From: Myxococcales bacterium
Lineage (GTDB): Bacteria; Myxococcota_A; Polyangia; GCA-2747355
Assembly (NCBI GenBank): GCA_020431405.1
Contig: JAGQIK010000013.1
Span: 1-42,414 of the forward strand
Direction: 5' to 3'
DNA length: 42,414 nucleotides
This document shows, one piece after another, positions 24,185 to 33,900 of this stretch. Positions within the stretch are counted from its first letter, which is position 1, and each line of letters starts with the position of its first letter. The translations under genes were made by a program, and so were the position numbers. The notes below the pieces were generated by a model. That model worked only from the letters and a program-made list of their open reading frames with translations, was not told where the DNA came from and made no database searches.

Positions 24185-24394
24185 GCCCACCTGAGCGTGA
24201 CAGCGCCCTCCGCCCTCAAGAGTGTGGGGTCAGTGCGCGCTGTCAAACGCGTGCGACAACGCCCGGGCCGTGGCGCGGCCAGTGGCACACGATCTCGACC
24301 GACCGCTTGCTGATATCGAGCACTTGGCAGGTGGTACGCGCGGTGCAGGTGAAGATGCGATTTCGGCTTCGACTGCACACGCGAGGACTACGAG

Positions 24395-25828
24395 ATGAGG
24401 ACCTTCGGCTTGCTGGTGATGGTGATGACGCTCGGCGGCAGCGGCTGCACCGAGCGGCTGCCGCTGCGCGATGGGGGCGGCGGCGACGATGCTGGCGCGG
24501 ATGCGCGCGCCGATGGGCCGCCGCTCGCTGACGTCTCCGTCGACGGCGATCATCGCGACATGCTCGCCGACAGCGGCACGAGCAGCTGGCCGGCGCCCTG
24601 CGGTCCGCGGCGCGCCGGCTTCGTCGGGCCGCTCTGCGCTGGCAAGGCCTGCAGCGTGGGCGCGCAGTCGATCGTCGCCGAGTCGGGCAGCTCGCCGGCG
24701 TTGGCGCTCGATGGCAGCGGCGCGCCGATGGTCTTTCATCGAATCGCCGGCCCGGGCTTCGTCGGCCGCTTCGCGCGGCAAAAGAGCGACGGCTCGTGGT
24801 CGAGCGAGGCGCTGCCGGTGACCACCGCGGGCGCGACGCTGTCGTGGCTCGAGGGCAAGCCGGCGATGATCGCCTACGACGGCGCGCTGCATCAGAGCCT
24901 GCTGGTGCGCGAGGCTGGCGGTTGGCGCACGCTGCACACCTTTGCCGGCAAGGGTTGGGGTGGTTTCGAGCGCTCGTTCGCCGTCGACTCTGCCGGCTGC
25001 GCGCACGTCACGCGCGTGGAGATCGTGCAGCAAGGCAGCACGCGTGCCGAGCTGGCGACCTACTACCGACGCGACCCGAGCGGCGCCTGGGCGCACTACC
25101 GCTTCGGCGCCGCCAACTGGCTCACGGCGCTGGCGCTCGCCCCCGACGGCGACGCGCACCTGGCCTACTGGGGCAGCGGCAGCACGCCCGGCTGGTCGCT
25201 GTTTCACGGCGAGAAGGGCGTGGCCAAGCGCGTCACGCCGCTGGGTGTCGGTGGCGCCAACGCCGCCCTCTCCGAGCGTCGCGTCGGCCTCGCCATCGCC
25301 GCCGGCGCCGCCGGCCCACGCGTGTTGATCGCCATGTTGCGCGAGCGCAGTGACGGGCGCGAGATTACGCTCGCCAGCGCGCCGCTCGGCACGAGCAACT
25401 ACAGCTTCACCGTGATCGCCAGCGAGCCGGCCGACAGCAAGTGCCAGGGCATGCCGACGCAGAGCAGCGAGAGCTGCAGCTACGACGACGTCGACTACCG
25501 CCCGCTGGCGCTGGTGGCCTCGGCCGACGGCGACGTGCGCATGCTGCTGGGCAAGCACCGCGAGCATGGCGAGCTGAAAGCGCAGTGTCCTTTCGGCGCG
25601 CCGGGGCCCGGCCCGATCCCGCCACCGCAGTGCAGCTGGCAAGGCGAGCGGCACCAGGAAGGCTCGCTGGTGATCGCCTCGCGCGATAGCAGCGGCGCGT
25701 TCACGCAGCGCACGCTGGTCGCCGGTCTCGATGCCGTGGAGGCCTCCGCGCGCGTCGACGCTCAAGGCCGCATTCACGTCGCCGTCTCCGCGGCCGACGG
25801 CAAGGTGCGCTACCTGCGTCTCGAATAG
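24395..25828 (+). CDS. Lipoprotein with probable beta-propeller domain
   Basis: The 477-residue protein starts at ATG 24395 with GAGGA seven bases upstream. A signal peptide ends in a lipobox-like LGGSGC (13-18). An Asp/Gly/Ala-rich stalk follows (about 25-60). The remaining 400 residues form recurring four-strand units with phrases such as SPALALDGSGAPMVFHRIAG, SFAVDSAGCAHVTRVE, ALALAPDGDAHLAYWG and ASARVDAQGRIHVAVSAADG. The alternation of '.A.D..G..H' motifs is typical of propeller blades in surface lipoproteins. No catalytic motif was recognised; outer-surface ligand binding is a guess. Six cysteines in the mature part could form disulphides. Confidence 0.75.
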   Translation: MRTFGLLVMVMTLGGSGCTERLPLRDGGGGDDAGADARADGPPLADVSVDGDHRDMLADSGTSSWPAPCGPRRAGFVGPLCAGKACSVGAQSIVAESGSSPALALDGSGAPMVFHRIAGPGFVGRFARQKSDGSWSSEALPVTTAGATLSWLEGKPAMIAYDGALHQSLLVREAGGWRTLHTFAGKGWGGFERSFAVDSAGCAHVTRVEIVQQGSTRAELATYYRRDPSGAWAHYRFGAANWLTALALAPDGDAHLAYWGSGSTPGWSLFHGEKGVAKRVTPLGVGGANAALSERRVGLAIAAGAAGPRVLIAMLRERSDGREITLASAPLGTSNYSFTVIASEPADSKCQGMPTQSSESCSYDDVDYRPLALVASADGDVRMLLGKHREHGELKAQCPFGAPGPGPIPPPQCSWQGERHQEGSLVIASRDSSGAFTQRTLVAGLDAVEASARVDAQGRIHVAVSAADGKVRYLRLE

Positions 25829-25939
25829 CTGGCGCTCGCGAGACTCCCCAATACAGACGACGGCTCGTCGCACCTTGGCAGCAGGCTCGCCTACAAGTGG
25901 CTGCCGTCACGCGACGATTGGCGGCATACTTTGCTAGAC

Positions 25940-26869
25940 ATGCCCGCCCGCACGCGGTCTTCCGCCAAGCGCAGCAGCAAGAAAGCTGCCGCCAAGAAAT
26001 CGCCGACCAAGAAGGCGCCAGCAACGAAATCGGGCGCCAAGAAGCCTGCCTCCAAGATGCGGGGCGGCCGCCCCCGGCTCGACGTCATGACCCCCGACGA
26101 GATCATGGCGTGGCTCGTCGAGCGCCTGGGTCCGCAGCCCTACGCGTCGCTGGAGGGCATCGACACCGACGAGAGCAGCGCCATCGTGCAGCTCGGCCGT
26201 GCGCGCCATCCGGCAGCACGCCCACTATTGCGGTCGCTGCTGCAGGGGCACCCCGACAATCGCATCGTCACCAACGCCGCCGACGCATTGCTCTTCTATG
26301 ACGACGCCGAGCTCGCGACGGCGCTGGCCGATCAGCTCGACTTCGGCGTATGGCACGGCGGCCCGGTGACGCGTTATGCCGTGGCGGCGGTCTTCAAGCT
26401 GGCTCCGGACAAGGCCCGGGCTCGGCTGATGCCGGCATTCGAGCACGCCATCGACCATCCTTGCGAGGGGCATCAGATCAGCTTGAGCGCTTTGCAGTTG
26501 TTGCTGGGTGACGTGCTCCCCGATCGCATGGGCAGCGCGTGGCGGCGCGAGCGGAACATCCCCGAGGCGCTGCTCGACGCCGATCGGTGCGGCTGGCTGG
26601 ACCTGTGCTACCGGCTGCGCCACAGCGCCTACTTCACCAATCAGCAGATACCGCTCATCATCCTGCAGCGCAGCGGCGATCCCCGCTACCTCGACGCACT
26701 GTTCGACGGCATCGACACCAACGGCGTACAACCACTGGCGCGCACGCTGATGATGACCGGCGACAAGTCCGTTCTACCGCGCCTGCAGGCATTGAGCAGC
26801 AAGGCCAAGGGACCCGACAAGAAGCTCCTGCTCGACGCTATCGCGCAAATCAAGAAGCGCAAGCGCTAG
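25940..26869 (+). CDS. Helical (HEAT-like) repeat protein with Lys/Ala-rich histone-H1-like N-terminus
   Basis: From ATG 25940 the product has 309 residues; an in-frame TTG at 25931 would add three. Residues 1 to about 38 are Lys/Ala/Ser/Pro-rich (SSKKAAAKKSPTKKAPATK), like the DNA-binding tails of bacterial histone-H1-like proteins. The rest is alpha-helical with HEAT-like repeats: ARPLLRSLLQGHPDNRIVTN, ARLMPAFEHAI and YLDALFDGIDTNGVQPLART. The terminal KKRKR adds more positive charge. There is no signal peptide. CATACT lies ten bases before the ATG with no Shine-Dalgarno between, so the mRNA may be leaderless. A role as a DNA- or RNA-associated scaffold is plausible but unproven. Confidence 0.75.
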   Translation: MPARTRSSAKRSSKKAAAKKSPTKKAPATKSGAKKPASKMRGGRPRLDVMTPDEIMAWLVERLGPQPYASLEGIDTDESSAIVQLGRARHPAARPLLRSLLQGHPDNRIVTNAADALLFYDDAELATALADQLDFGVWHGGPVTRYAVAAVFKLAPDKARARLMPAFEHAIDHPCEGHQISLSALQLLLGDVLPDRMGSAWRRERNIPEALLDADRCGWLDLCYRLRHSAYFTNQQIPLIILQRSGDPRYLDALFDGIDTNGVQPLARTLMMTGDKSVLPRLQALSSKAKGPDKKLLLDAIAQIKKRKR

Positions 26870-26933
26870 CGGCACGCTGGCGGCGACGGACGCCGCGCGA
26901 GCTTTCGTCCACGCGCGCTGATACTGTCGGCGG

Positions 26934-27707
26934 ATGCGACCTTCGACATCCGAGCATCGAGCCCCTCGTCGGTTCCACCACACCCTCGCCGCGCTGCTGG
27001 CGGCGGCCGCGCTGCTCGCTTTGCCGGCGCTGCTGGCTTCGTGCAGCGACAGCAGCGGCGGCAAGCCCGATTCGACGGCGACAAGTGACGCCAACGGCGG
27101 CAAGGACGGCTCGGGCAGCAAAGACGTCGGTGCTGGCGACGGGCCGGCGGCGGACCAGCCAGCTGGCGCAGACGGGCCCGTGGCCGATCGGGGAGCCGAC
27201 AGCATCGCGAGCGGCGATGGTGCAACCGACACGTGTCGCCAAGCGAGCCAGCGCTGCGGCGGCGACAACGGCAAGTGCTGCAGCGGTCTGACGTGCTGCA
27301 CGGGCGTGCCCGTGCCCGCGGGCCAGGAGTACTGCGCCGCCATATGTCCCAAGAGCGACCGCAACATCAAGTACAACGTGCGCGCCGTCGACGAGGACAA
27401 GCTGCTGCGGCAGCTGATGTCGTTGCCGATCAGCAGCTGGACCTACAACAACGAGCCGAGCCGCATCCGCCATATCGGACCGATGGCGCAAGACTTCAAG
27501 AAGGTCTTCGGCGTGGGCGGCGACGACGACCGCTTCATCGCGCCGGTGGACGCTGACGGCGTCTCGCTGCTGGCGATCAAGGCGATCTATCGACGCCTGC
27601 AGCGACTCGAAAAGCAGGCCGCCTCGACCGCCGCAGAAAATCGCGCGCTGCGCCGGCTGCTCGCGCGCTGGCTGCTCGACAACCGACAGAGCTGCACGAC
27701 TCACTAG
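26934..27707 (+). CDS. Lipoprotein with C-terminal S74 (tail-spike intramolecular chaperone) domain
   Basis: The 257-residue protein has a signal peptide with lipobox LLASC (Cys37), then an Asp/Gly/Ser-rich stalk (about 38-98). A compact Cys-rich module follows (CRQASQRCGG, CCSGLTCC, CAAIC; about 101-138). The C-terminus is a peptidase S74 domain with SDRNIKYNVRAVDEDKLLRQ (141-160), a strand/helix WTYNNEPSRIRHIGPMAQDF and a final coiled-coil-prone helix. S141 and K146 match the Ser-x4-Lys self-cleavage dyad of phage endosialidase and tail-spike chaperones. These domains trimerise, fold the upstream fibre and cut themselves off. Here the cut would free the C-terminus from the lipid-anchored part, which is an unusual use on a cell-surface lipoprotein. 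Confidence 0.85.
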   Translation: MRPSTSEHRAPRRFHHTLAALLAAAALLALPALLASCSDSSGGKPDSTATSDANGGKDGSGSKDVGAGDGPAADQPAGADGPVADRGADSIASGDGATDTCRQASQRCGGDNGKCCSGLTCCTGVPVPAGQEYCAAICPKSDRNIKYNVRAVDEDKLLRQLMSLPISSWTYNNEPSRIRHIGPMAQDFKKVFGVGGDDDRFIAPVDADGVSLLAIKAIYRRLQRLEKQAASTAAENRALRRLLARWLLDNRQSCTTH

Positions 27708-27735
27708 CGCGAGCGGGTGCGATGCAGTCCGAGCA

Positions 27736-29139
27736 CTAGTAGCTGCCGCGGCTGCGCGCGCGCCGGCGTACGCGCAGACCGCGCGTGATGCGATACAGGT
27801 CGCGCGTGCCCGACATGCCAAACAGGTGCGCGCCGGCTTGGCGCAGCGCGGGCAGCGTGTGGGCGTCGACGCCGCCCGAGGCCTTGATCAGCTTGGTGTT
27901 GCCCACCACGTCGCGCATGGTGCGGACGTCAGCCGGCGACGCACCGCGCGGGCCGTAGCCGGTGCTGGTCTTGATCGCCAGCGCGCGCGTGCTCTTGACG
28001 ATGGCGGCCGCGCGGCGCAGCAGCGGCTCGTCGAGCTGCGACGTCTCGACGATGACTTTGACTTTGACGTCGACACCGCGCGCCTCGCCGAGCGCTTTCG
28101 CGCTGGCCACCACCACGTCGATGTCGCGTTTGACGCCGCGATAGAGCTGTCCGGCGCGCCGCGTGTGACCGGCCTTTTCGGCGCTGCGCGCGTTCAAGAG
28201 CTTGTGCACGTCGATGATCATGTCGAGCTCGAGCTTCTTGCCGCCCGCGGCCGCGACACCCTCGATCGCGCGCTTGGCGTCTTCGAGCTTGCGCGCGGTC
28301 GGCACGCGCTGCCAGTCGCGGCCGGCCTGCTGAAACTTCTCGGTGGGGAAGCCGATGACGGCGGTCGCGATGGTGTTCGAGTGCTTGAGCACGTTGCCGA
28401 TCACGCCCGCGAACTCGGGCCGCACCACCATCGCGCGCACGCCCTTCTTGCGCGCCCAGCGCGCCTCGCGGCGCACGATCTCGGCGCTGGTCGGTCCGAG
28501 CAGCGTGTGCTCGACCAGTGACAGCGTCGTGTCGTAGCGCTGCCGGCGCAGCCGGAACTTGCCGTCGCCGCGCTCGTGGAAGCGAAGGACCGGCAGGCTC
28601 CAGCGCTTGAACCAGCCCTCTTCCTGGGTCGCACCGATGCTCGAGCTGGCGCCAGGCAGCGTGACCATGCCCTTGACGTGCGGGCGCAGCACCGGGTCGG
28701 CGAGCACGCGCGCCCACAGCTCCATGAACACCGAGTGTGACCAGTGCTTGGCGCGGTCGACGGCGGAGCGCAGCTCGGGGTCGACCTTCGACTGCGGGAT
28801 GCGCAGCACGTGCTCGACCTCGAATGGGCTGATCACCACTTTGCCCGCCTCGCGCAGCCGTCGCGCGACGTCCCAGCCGTAGCGCAGATTCTCTAGGACG
28901 CTCCCCTTGCCGCCGCTCGAGATCGGCCCCGACAGGTAGTAGATGTCCTTGCTGCGGCTCGCTGCCTGCTCGGCGCGCGTGTGGCTGACCATGTACTGCT
29001 GGATGCGGGCGAGGTCGGCTTCGATGGCCCGCGAGTAGGGCTTTTCCGCGTGCGCCGCCGCCGACAGCAGCAGCAGCAGGATCACGCCGAGGGCCATCAA
29101 CGAAGCGGTCGTGCGAGCTCTGGCAGCCATCCAAGTCAT
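27736..29139 (-). CDS. Exported fusion of a DUF4406-like domain and a deoxyribose-phosphate aldolase (DERA)
   Basis: The 467-residue protein has a clear Sec signal peptide (LMALGVILLLLLSAAAHA, cleavage after residue 31). The N-terminal domain (about 65-190) resembles DUF4406, which is related to nucleoside 2-deoxyribosyltransferase: IYYLSGPISSGG, LREAGKVVISPFE and GMVTLPGASSSIGATQEE. The C-terminal domain (about 208-445) is DERA-like: HTLLGPTSAEIV, ATAVIGFPTEK and KKLELDMIIDV. The Schiff-base lysine K390 lies in AIKTSTG, and K419 in KASGGV. DERA cleaves deoxyribose-5-phosphate to glyceraldehyde-3-phosphate and acetaldehyde, and is normally cytosolic and stand-alone. Both the fusion and the export are unusual. 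Together the parts could in principle process deoxynucleosides outside the cytoplasm. The start lacks a strong Shine-Dalgarno; ATG 29130 is an alternative. Confidence 0.82.
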   Translation of the reverse strand: MTWMAARARTTASLMALGVILLLLLSAAAHAEKPYSRAIEADLARIQQYMVSHTRAEQAASRSKDIYYLSGPISSGGKGSVLENLRYGWDVARRLREAGKVVISPFEVEHVLRIPQSKVDPELRSAVDRAKHWSHSVFMELWARVLADPVLRPHVKGMVTLPGASSSIGATQEEGWFKRWSLPVLRFHERGDGKFRLRRQRYDTTLSLVEHTLLGPTSAEIVRREARWARKKGVRAMVVRPEFAGVIGNVLKHSNTIATAVIGFPTEKFQQAGRDWQRVPTARKLEDAKRAIEGVAAAGGKKLELDMIIDVHKLLNARSAEKAGHTRRAGQLYRGVKRDIDVVVASAKALGEARGVDVKVKVIVETSQLDEPLLRRAAAIVKSTRALAIKTSTGYGPRGASPADVRTMRDVVGNTKLIKASGGVDAHTLPALRQAGAHLFGMSGTRDLYRITRGLRVRRRARSRGSY

Positions 29140-29260
29140 CGTGCAGGGTTCAAAAGCAACCGCAGTGCCAGAGGCGCGGCAAGCAAATACAGTGGTTTAG
29201 GTCGGTGGCGGGGGGCTCGGCGGCGCTTCGGATCCGAACGCGTATCGGCTGGCGCTTCAG

Positions 29261-29278
29261 TCCTGAAGTAGTTCAGGA
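29261..29278. promoter_or_regulatory. Operator-like inverted repeat TCCTGAA-GTAG-TTCAGGA
   Basis: Two perfect 7-base arms flank a 4-base spacer. The repeat lies 40 bases before the FAD monooxygenase start, in the 179-bp divergent gap shared with the DUF4406-DERA gene. It has no U-tract and is AT-richer than its surroundings, so a dimeric repressor or activator site is more likely than a terminator. No regulator gene adjoins it. Confidence 0.4.
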
Positions 29279-29318
29279 TGCACGGTCCCCGCCGCGCTGC
29301 TGCGAAAGGCTATCGGCA

Positions 29319-30497
29319 ATGTCGCGACCTCTAGAGGTTCTCATCATCGGCGCCGGCATCGGTGGCCTGACGGCGGCCATCGCGCTGCGCCGCGCCGGAC
29401 ACCGCGTGCGCGTGGTCGAACAGGCCGAAACCATCGCCCCCGTGGGCGCGGGGATCACGATCCAGCCCAACGCTGTCGCTGCGCTTGGCCGCATCGCCGG
29501 CGTCGCTATCGCCGACACGCTCGTCGACCGCGGCCAGCGCGTGCGCCTCGTCGAGCTGCGCGAGGCCGACGGCCGGCAGCTCGCGCGCATCGAGCTCGCG
29601 GCGGTCAGCGAGGTGCCGAGTGTCGGCATACACCGCGCCACGTTGCACTCGGCGCTGATCGAAGCGCTCGACGCCGAGCACGATGATCACGTCACGCTGC
29701 AGCTCGGGCGGCGCTGCGTCGACATCGAAGCGCAATCCGAGCTGACGGCGCGTTTCGACGACGGCACCAGCGAGCGCGCGCACGTCATCGTCGGCGCCGA
29801 TGGCATCCACTCGGCGGTGCGCGCCGCGCTGCATGGCGACGCGCCGCCGCGCTACGCCGGCTACACCTGCTGGCGCGGCGTCTGCTCGGCGCGCGACGTC
29901 GATTGGCCCGCCGATCTGAGCGCCGAGATCTGGGGCGGCGGCCAGCGCTTCGGCATCGTGCCCATCGACGGCGCGCGGCTCTACTGGTTTGCCACCTACA
30001 GCACGCCGCAGCGCAGCGCCGACGACGCGGGGGAAAGCCCCGACGTGCGCGCGCTGTTCGCCGCCTTCGCCGCGCCGGTGCCCGACATGCTCGCTGCCAC
30101 CGACGACGCGGCGATCATGCAGCACGACATCTGCGACCGTCCGTTTGACCCCGAATGGGGCCGCGGCCGCGTCACGCTGCTCGGCGACGCGGCGCACCCG
30201 ATGACGCCCAACATGGGCCAAGGGGCTTGCCAAGCGATCGAAGATGCCGTCGTGCTGGCGCACGCGCTCGCCGAGCGCGACGCCGACGATCTCGACGCGG
30301 TATCCGCTTCACTGCGCGACTACGAACAACGTCGACGCGCGCGCAGCCGCTGGTTCGTCGAGCAGTCGCACAAGCTCGGACGCATCGGCCAGTGGCGCTC
30401 GGGGTTGGGGCGGCTGCTGCGCCGCACCGCCGCGGCGATGACGCCGGCGCGCAGCGTGCAGGCACGCATGCGCAAGGCCTGGTCCTTCGAGCTGTAG
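29319..30497 (+). CDS. FAD-dependent monooxygenase (aromatic hydroxylase/epoxidase type)
   Basis: The 392-residue flavoprotein has the dinucleotide-binding GAGIGGLTAA at 11-20, with a supporting acidic VVEQAE near 30. VIVGADGIHSAVR is the DG motif near 155-170. The second FAD motif is VTLLGDAAHPMTPNMGQG near 283-300, followed by the usual ACQAIEDA helix. This is the group A hydroxylase family (salicylate hydroxylase, zeaxanthin epoxidase and similar enzymes), which uses NAD(P)H and O2 in the cytoplasm. The substrate cannot be told. ATG 29319 has AAAGG about ten bases upstream; open frame to 29205 is ignored. It stands alone, so pathway context is missing. Confidence 0.88.
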   Translation: MSRPLEVLIIGAGIGGLTAAIALRRAGHRVRVVEQAETIAPVGAGITIQPNAVAALGRIAGVAIADTLVDRGQRVRLVELREADGRQLARIELAAVSEVPSVGIHRATLHSALIEALDAEHDDHVTLQLGRRCVDIEAQSELTARFDDGTSERAHVIVGADGIHSAVRAALHGDAPPRYAGYTCWRGVCSARDVDWPADLSAEIWGGGQRFGIVPIDGARLYWFATYSTPQRSADDAGESPDVRALFAAFAAPVPDMLAATDDAAIMQHDICDRPFDPEWGRGRVTLLGDAAHPMTPNMGQGACQAIEDAVVLAHALAERDADDLDAVSASLRDYEQRRRARSRWFVEQSHKLGRIGQWRSGLGRLLRRTAAAMTPARSVQARMRKAWSFEL

Positions 30498-30517
30498 CCG
30501 GCGGCGCTTGGCCCGAT

Positions 30518-30550
30518 GCGACGTCGCGCGACGAATCGCGACGGCGTCGC
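30518..30550 (+). terminator. Possible hairpin after the FAD monooxygenase
   Basis: The stretch GCGACGTCGCGCGACG then AATCGCGACGGCGTCGC is an imperfect self-complementary sequence about 20 bases past the stop. It can fold into a GC-rich stem but has no T-run, so it is a weak terminator candidate. Confidence 0.3.
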
Positions 30551-30658
30551 GTCCGCGGCATCACGTGCGGAAGAAAGCTGGCTGTTTGCGTGTGATGTGG
30601 GCTGGCGCGCTGGGTGCAAGAGCGAGTGTCGAGCCTCTATCGCACCCAGGAGAAGCCT

Positions 30659-30886
30659 ATGTCGAGGACGATCATCAATCGCGCGCTGCTGCTGCTCTCG
30701 CTGCTGGCGACCCTCGCTCTCGCTGCTTGCGGCGGCGGGGTTTGCGTCGAGAATGAAAAGGGCGAGGTCGTTTGCACCGTCCCCGACGAGCCGGGCGAGC
30801 ACATCGGCAGCGCCTCGCAGGCGATGACCAAGGCGGACCTGATCGATATGCTCAAACGCGACACGCCCCCGCCCCCGAGCAAGTAG
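30659..30886 (+). CDS. Small lipoprotein
   Basis: The 75-residue protein starts at ATG 30659 with AGGAG six bases upstream; an earlier in-frame ATG at 30614 has no such site and precedes a typical signal start. The signal peptide MSRTIINRALLLLSLLATLA ends in the lipobox LAAC. The mature part is short, with a CVENEKGEVVC loop that can form a disulphide, a helical segment (MTKADLIDMLKRD) and a proline-rich end PPPPSK. No family was recognised. It is convergent with the large Cys-repeat lipoprotein gene. Confidence 0.75.
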   Translation: MSRTIINRALLLLSLLATLALAACGGGVCVENEKGEVVCTVPDEPGEHIGSASQAMTKADLIDMLKRDTPPPPSK

Positions 30887-30898
30887 CTGCTAGCAGCT
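30885..30898. other. Perfect 14-bp palindrome AGCTGCTAGCAGCT between convergent genes
   Basis: The sequence equals its own reverse complement and begins in the stop codon of the small lipoprotein gene. It lies in a 29-bp gap between two convergent genes and might serve as a bidirectional stop signal. There is no T-run, so this is only a suggestion. Confidence 0.3.
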
Positions 30899-30915
30899 GC
30901 GGTCGACACTGACCC

Positions 30916-33900
30916 CTAGGGCTGCGTCACGTTCCAGACGAACACGTCGTTGCCGCCCTTGCTCGTCAGCGCGACGCCGCCGAAGGTGGCGCCGCTCGAG
31001 CTGAAGTAGCCGGTGAGGGCGACGTGGCCGTTGGGGGCGACGGCGATGTCATAGCCGTAGTCGCTGCTGATGCCGCCGCCGGAGGTGGCCCAGATGAACT
31101 TGCCGTCGGTGGTCGAGAGCTTGGCGGCGAAGACGTCGTACGACGACGAGAGCGAGGTCAGCGTGGTGCTGCCGAACGCGACGCTGTAGCGGTAGTAGCC
31201 GCCGATGTAGGGGTTGCCTTGACCGTCGACGCCGATGGCGTAGCCGATGTCGGAGCTGGTGCTGCCCGCGCTCACGGCCCAGAGGAACGCGCCCTGTGGC
31301 GAGAGCTTGGTGACGAAGAGGTCGCTCGAGCCTTTCGACGTGAGGGTGGTCGTGCCCACCGTGGCCGTACCGGCAAACGAGCCGGTGACGAAGACGTTGC
31401 CGCTGCGGTCGACGGCGACGCCGCGGCCGGCGTTCGAGCTGCTGCCGCCCGCGCTCTTGGCCCACGTCCAGCTGCCCGTGGGCGAGAGCTTGGCGACGAC
31501 GATGTCCGATGAGCCTGACACCGTGAGCGTGCCGAAGGTCGACGTGGTGCTGATCGAGCCGGTGACGTAGGCGTTGCCCGCCCCGTCGACGGCGACGCCA
31601 TAGCCGTAGTCGTAGCTGGTGCTGCCGCCCGAGGCGGCCCACACGACCTGCCCCTGCGCGTCGAGCTTGAGCACGAAGATGTCGGCCGAGCCGCGTGCGG
31701 TGAGGGTTTTGCTGCCGAAGGTGGCGCTGCTGTAGAAGTAGCCGGCGACGTAGCTGTTGCCCGCGACGTCGGTGGCGATCTTGTAGGCGAGATCGGAGCT
31801 GGTGCTGCCGCCGGCGGTGACCCACTGGAACTGGCCGCTGGGCGAGAGCTTGGCGACGAAGACGTCGGTGGAGCCGACCGAGGTGACCGTCTTGGTGCCG
31901 AAGGTGGCGGTGGTGCTGAAGCGCCCGGCGACGTAGACGTTGCCGGCGGGATCGACGCTCACCGAGTGCGCGTAGTCGCTGCTGGTGCCGCCCGCCGTGC
32001 TGACCCACACGACCTTGCCGTTGGGATCGAGCTTGGCGACGAAGATGTCGTAGCCGCCCTTGGAGGTGACCGTCGTGGTGTCGAAGGTCGCGCTGGAGTA
32101 AAACGTGCCAGCGACATAGACGTTGCCCGCGGCGTCTTTGGCGACGCCGTAGCCGTAGTCGGTGCTGGTGCCGCCCGCGCCGAGGGCGAACGGCTTGGAG
32201 ACGATCACGCAGCCGGCGATCTGCGACCAAGCCGACGTCGACTTGACCGGATCGCAGACGCCGCAGCCGCCGTCCTTGTCGCCCGTCGCGTAGCAGCTGC
32301 CGCCGATCAGGCACTTGCCCGTGGGCGGCGTCCAGTTGTAGCGATCGGTTGCCGGATCGCAGCTGCCGCAGCCCGCGGGGCGGTTGACGCCGGGCAGGTA
32401 GCACAGGTCGTCGATCAGGCAGAACGAGCCCTTGACGGTCCACGAGCTGTTGCTCGCGGTGGGATCACATTCGCCGCAGACGAGCGGGTGCTTGTCACCG
32501 GTGTTGTAGCACTGGTTGTCGATGAAGCATTTGTTGGCGATGGGGGTCCAGCCCTTGGGGTCTTTGCTCGGATCGCAGGCGCGACACGTGGTGGTCGTGT
32601 CCTGCGTGCCGGCGGTGTAGCAGGCGCCGCCGATGGCGCAGTGGTTGGCCGTCACGCTCCACTGCGTGTTGCTCAGCGATGGCGTGCAGGCCGTGCAGCT
32701 CGTGGGCCCAGCCGCGCCAGAGGCGTAGCAGACGCCGTCGATCTGGCACATGTTGCTGGCGACGGTCCAGCCGGTCTTGCTCGCCGACGGCTGACACTCG
32801 GCGCAGCCGGTCGCGTCCTTGACGCCGGGCAGGTAGCAGAAGTCGTTGATCAGGCAGAACGAGCCTTTGACGGTCCAGGAGGCCTGGCTGACGGTGGGGT
32901 CGCACTCGGCGCAGGCGAGCGGGTGTTTGGCGCCGCTCGCGTAGCAGGTGCCGTCGATCGAGCAGCTGTTGGGATCGGGCGTCCAGTCGCTCTTGCTCTT
33001 GGTCGGATCGCAGCTGAGACAGCCGCCGCCGGCGGCCTTGTCGCCGCTCTTGAAGCACGTGCCCGCGATGAGGCAGTCGTTGCCCTTGACCGTCCACGCG
33101 CTGGTGCTCGCGAGCGGATCACACTCGCCGCAGCCGCCGCCAACGACGTTCTTTTCGCCCTGCTTGTAGCAAACGCCGTCGATCTGGCAGACGGTGCTCG
33201 GCGTGGTCCAGTCGGTGTTTGTCTTGCTCGGGTCGCAGACTTGGCACTTGTCGGGGGTCGTGTCGCCCGCCTTGTAGCAGGCGCCGGCGATCAGACAGGT
33301 GCCCGGCATGATCGTCTTCGGCCCGCAGCCGCCGGCGCCGTCACAGCCGTCGTCGGTGCAGCTCAGCCCGTCGGAGCAGGTCGCCGAAAAATCTTCGCCC
33401 TTGCACACGCCGGCCTGGCAGCTGTCGTTCTTGGTGCAGGCGTTTCCGTCGTCGCAGGCGACGGCGTCGAACGACGTGGTCCAGTTGGTGGGGTCGACCG
33501 ACGGGTCGCACTTGGAGCAGGGGCGATCGGGAGACGTGTCGCCAGCCTGAAAGCACTTGGTCTCGGTTTGGCCGTTGACGGTGACCGGCAGCACGCAGAA
33601 GCCGGGCTGCGGTTTGTTTTCGCACTTGCCGAGACCGAGGCAGCTGTCGTCGGTGCAGGCGAGCCCATCGTCACAGTTCTGAAAGCTCGCCGGCCGACAG
33701 AGATAGTTGTCGTCGCAGATCGGCTGGATGGCGCAGGTGTCGTGCGCGTTGCAGGGCTCGCCGATGGTCGTGCAAGGCTGCAGATTGCCCGCCTCGATGG
33801 CGTCCGCGACGGTGTTGCCGTCTTGGCGGCCGCCGTCTTGATACAGCGGAGCCCAGCCGCTGTCGCCGCAGCCGGAAGCTGCGGTAAGCCAACCAGCGAC

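Noticed and set aside
24240-24379. Cys-containing 45-codon minus-strand reading (FTCTARTTCQVLDISKRSVE) between the Sel1 gene and the next lipoprotein
   Set aside because: It looks protein-like, but there is no ribosome site or recognised family and it is too short to separate from chance.
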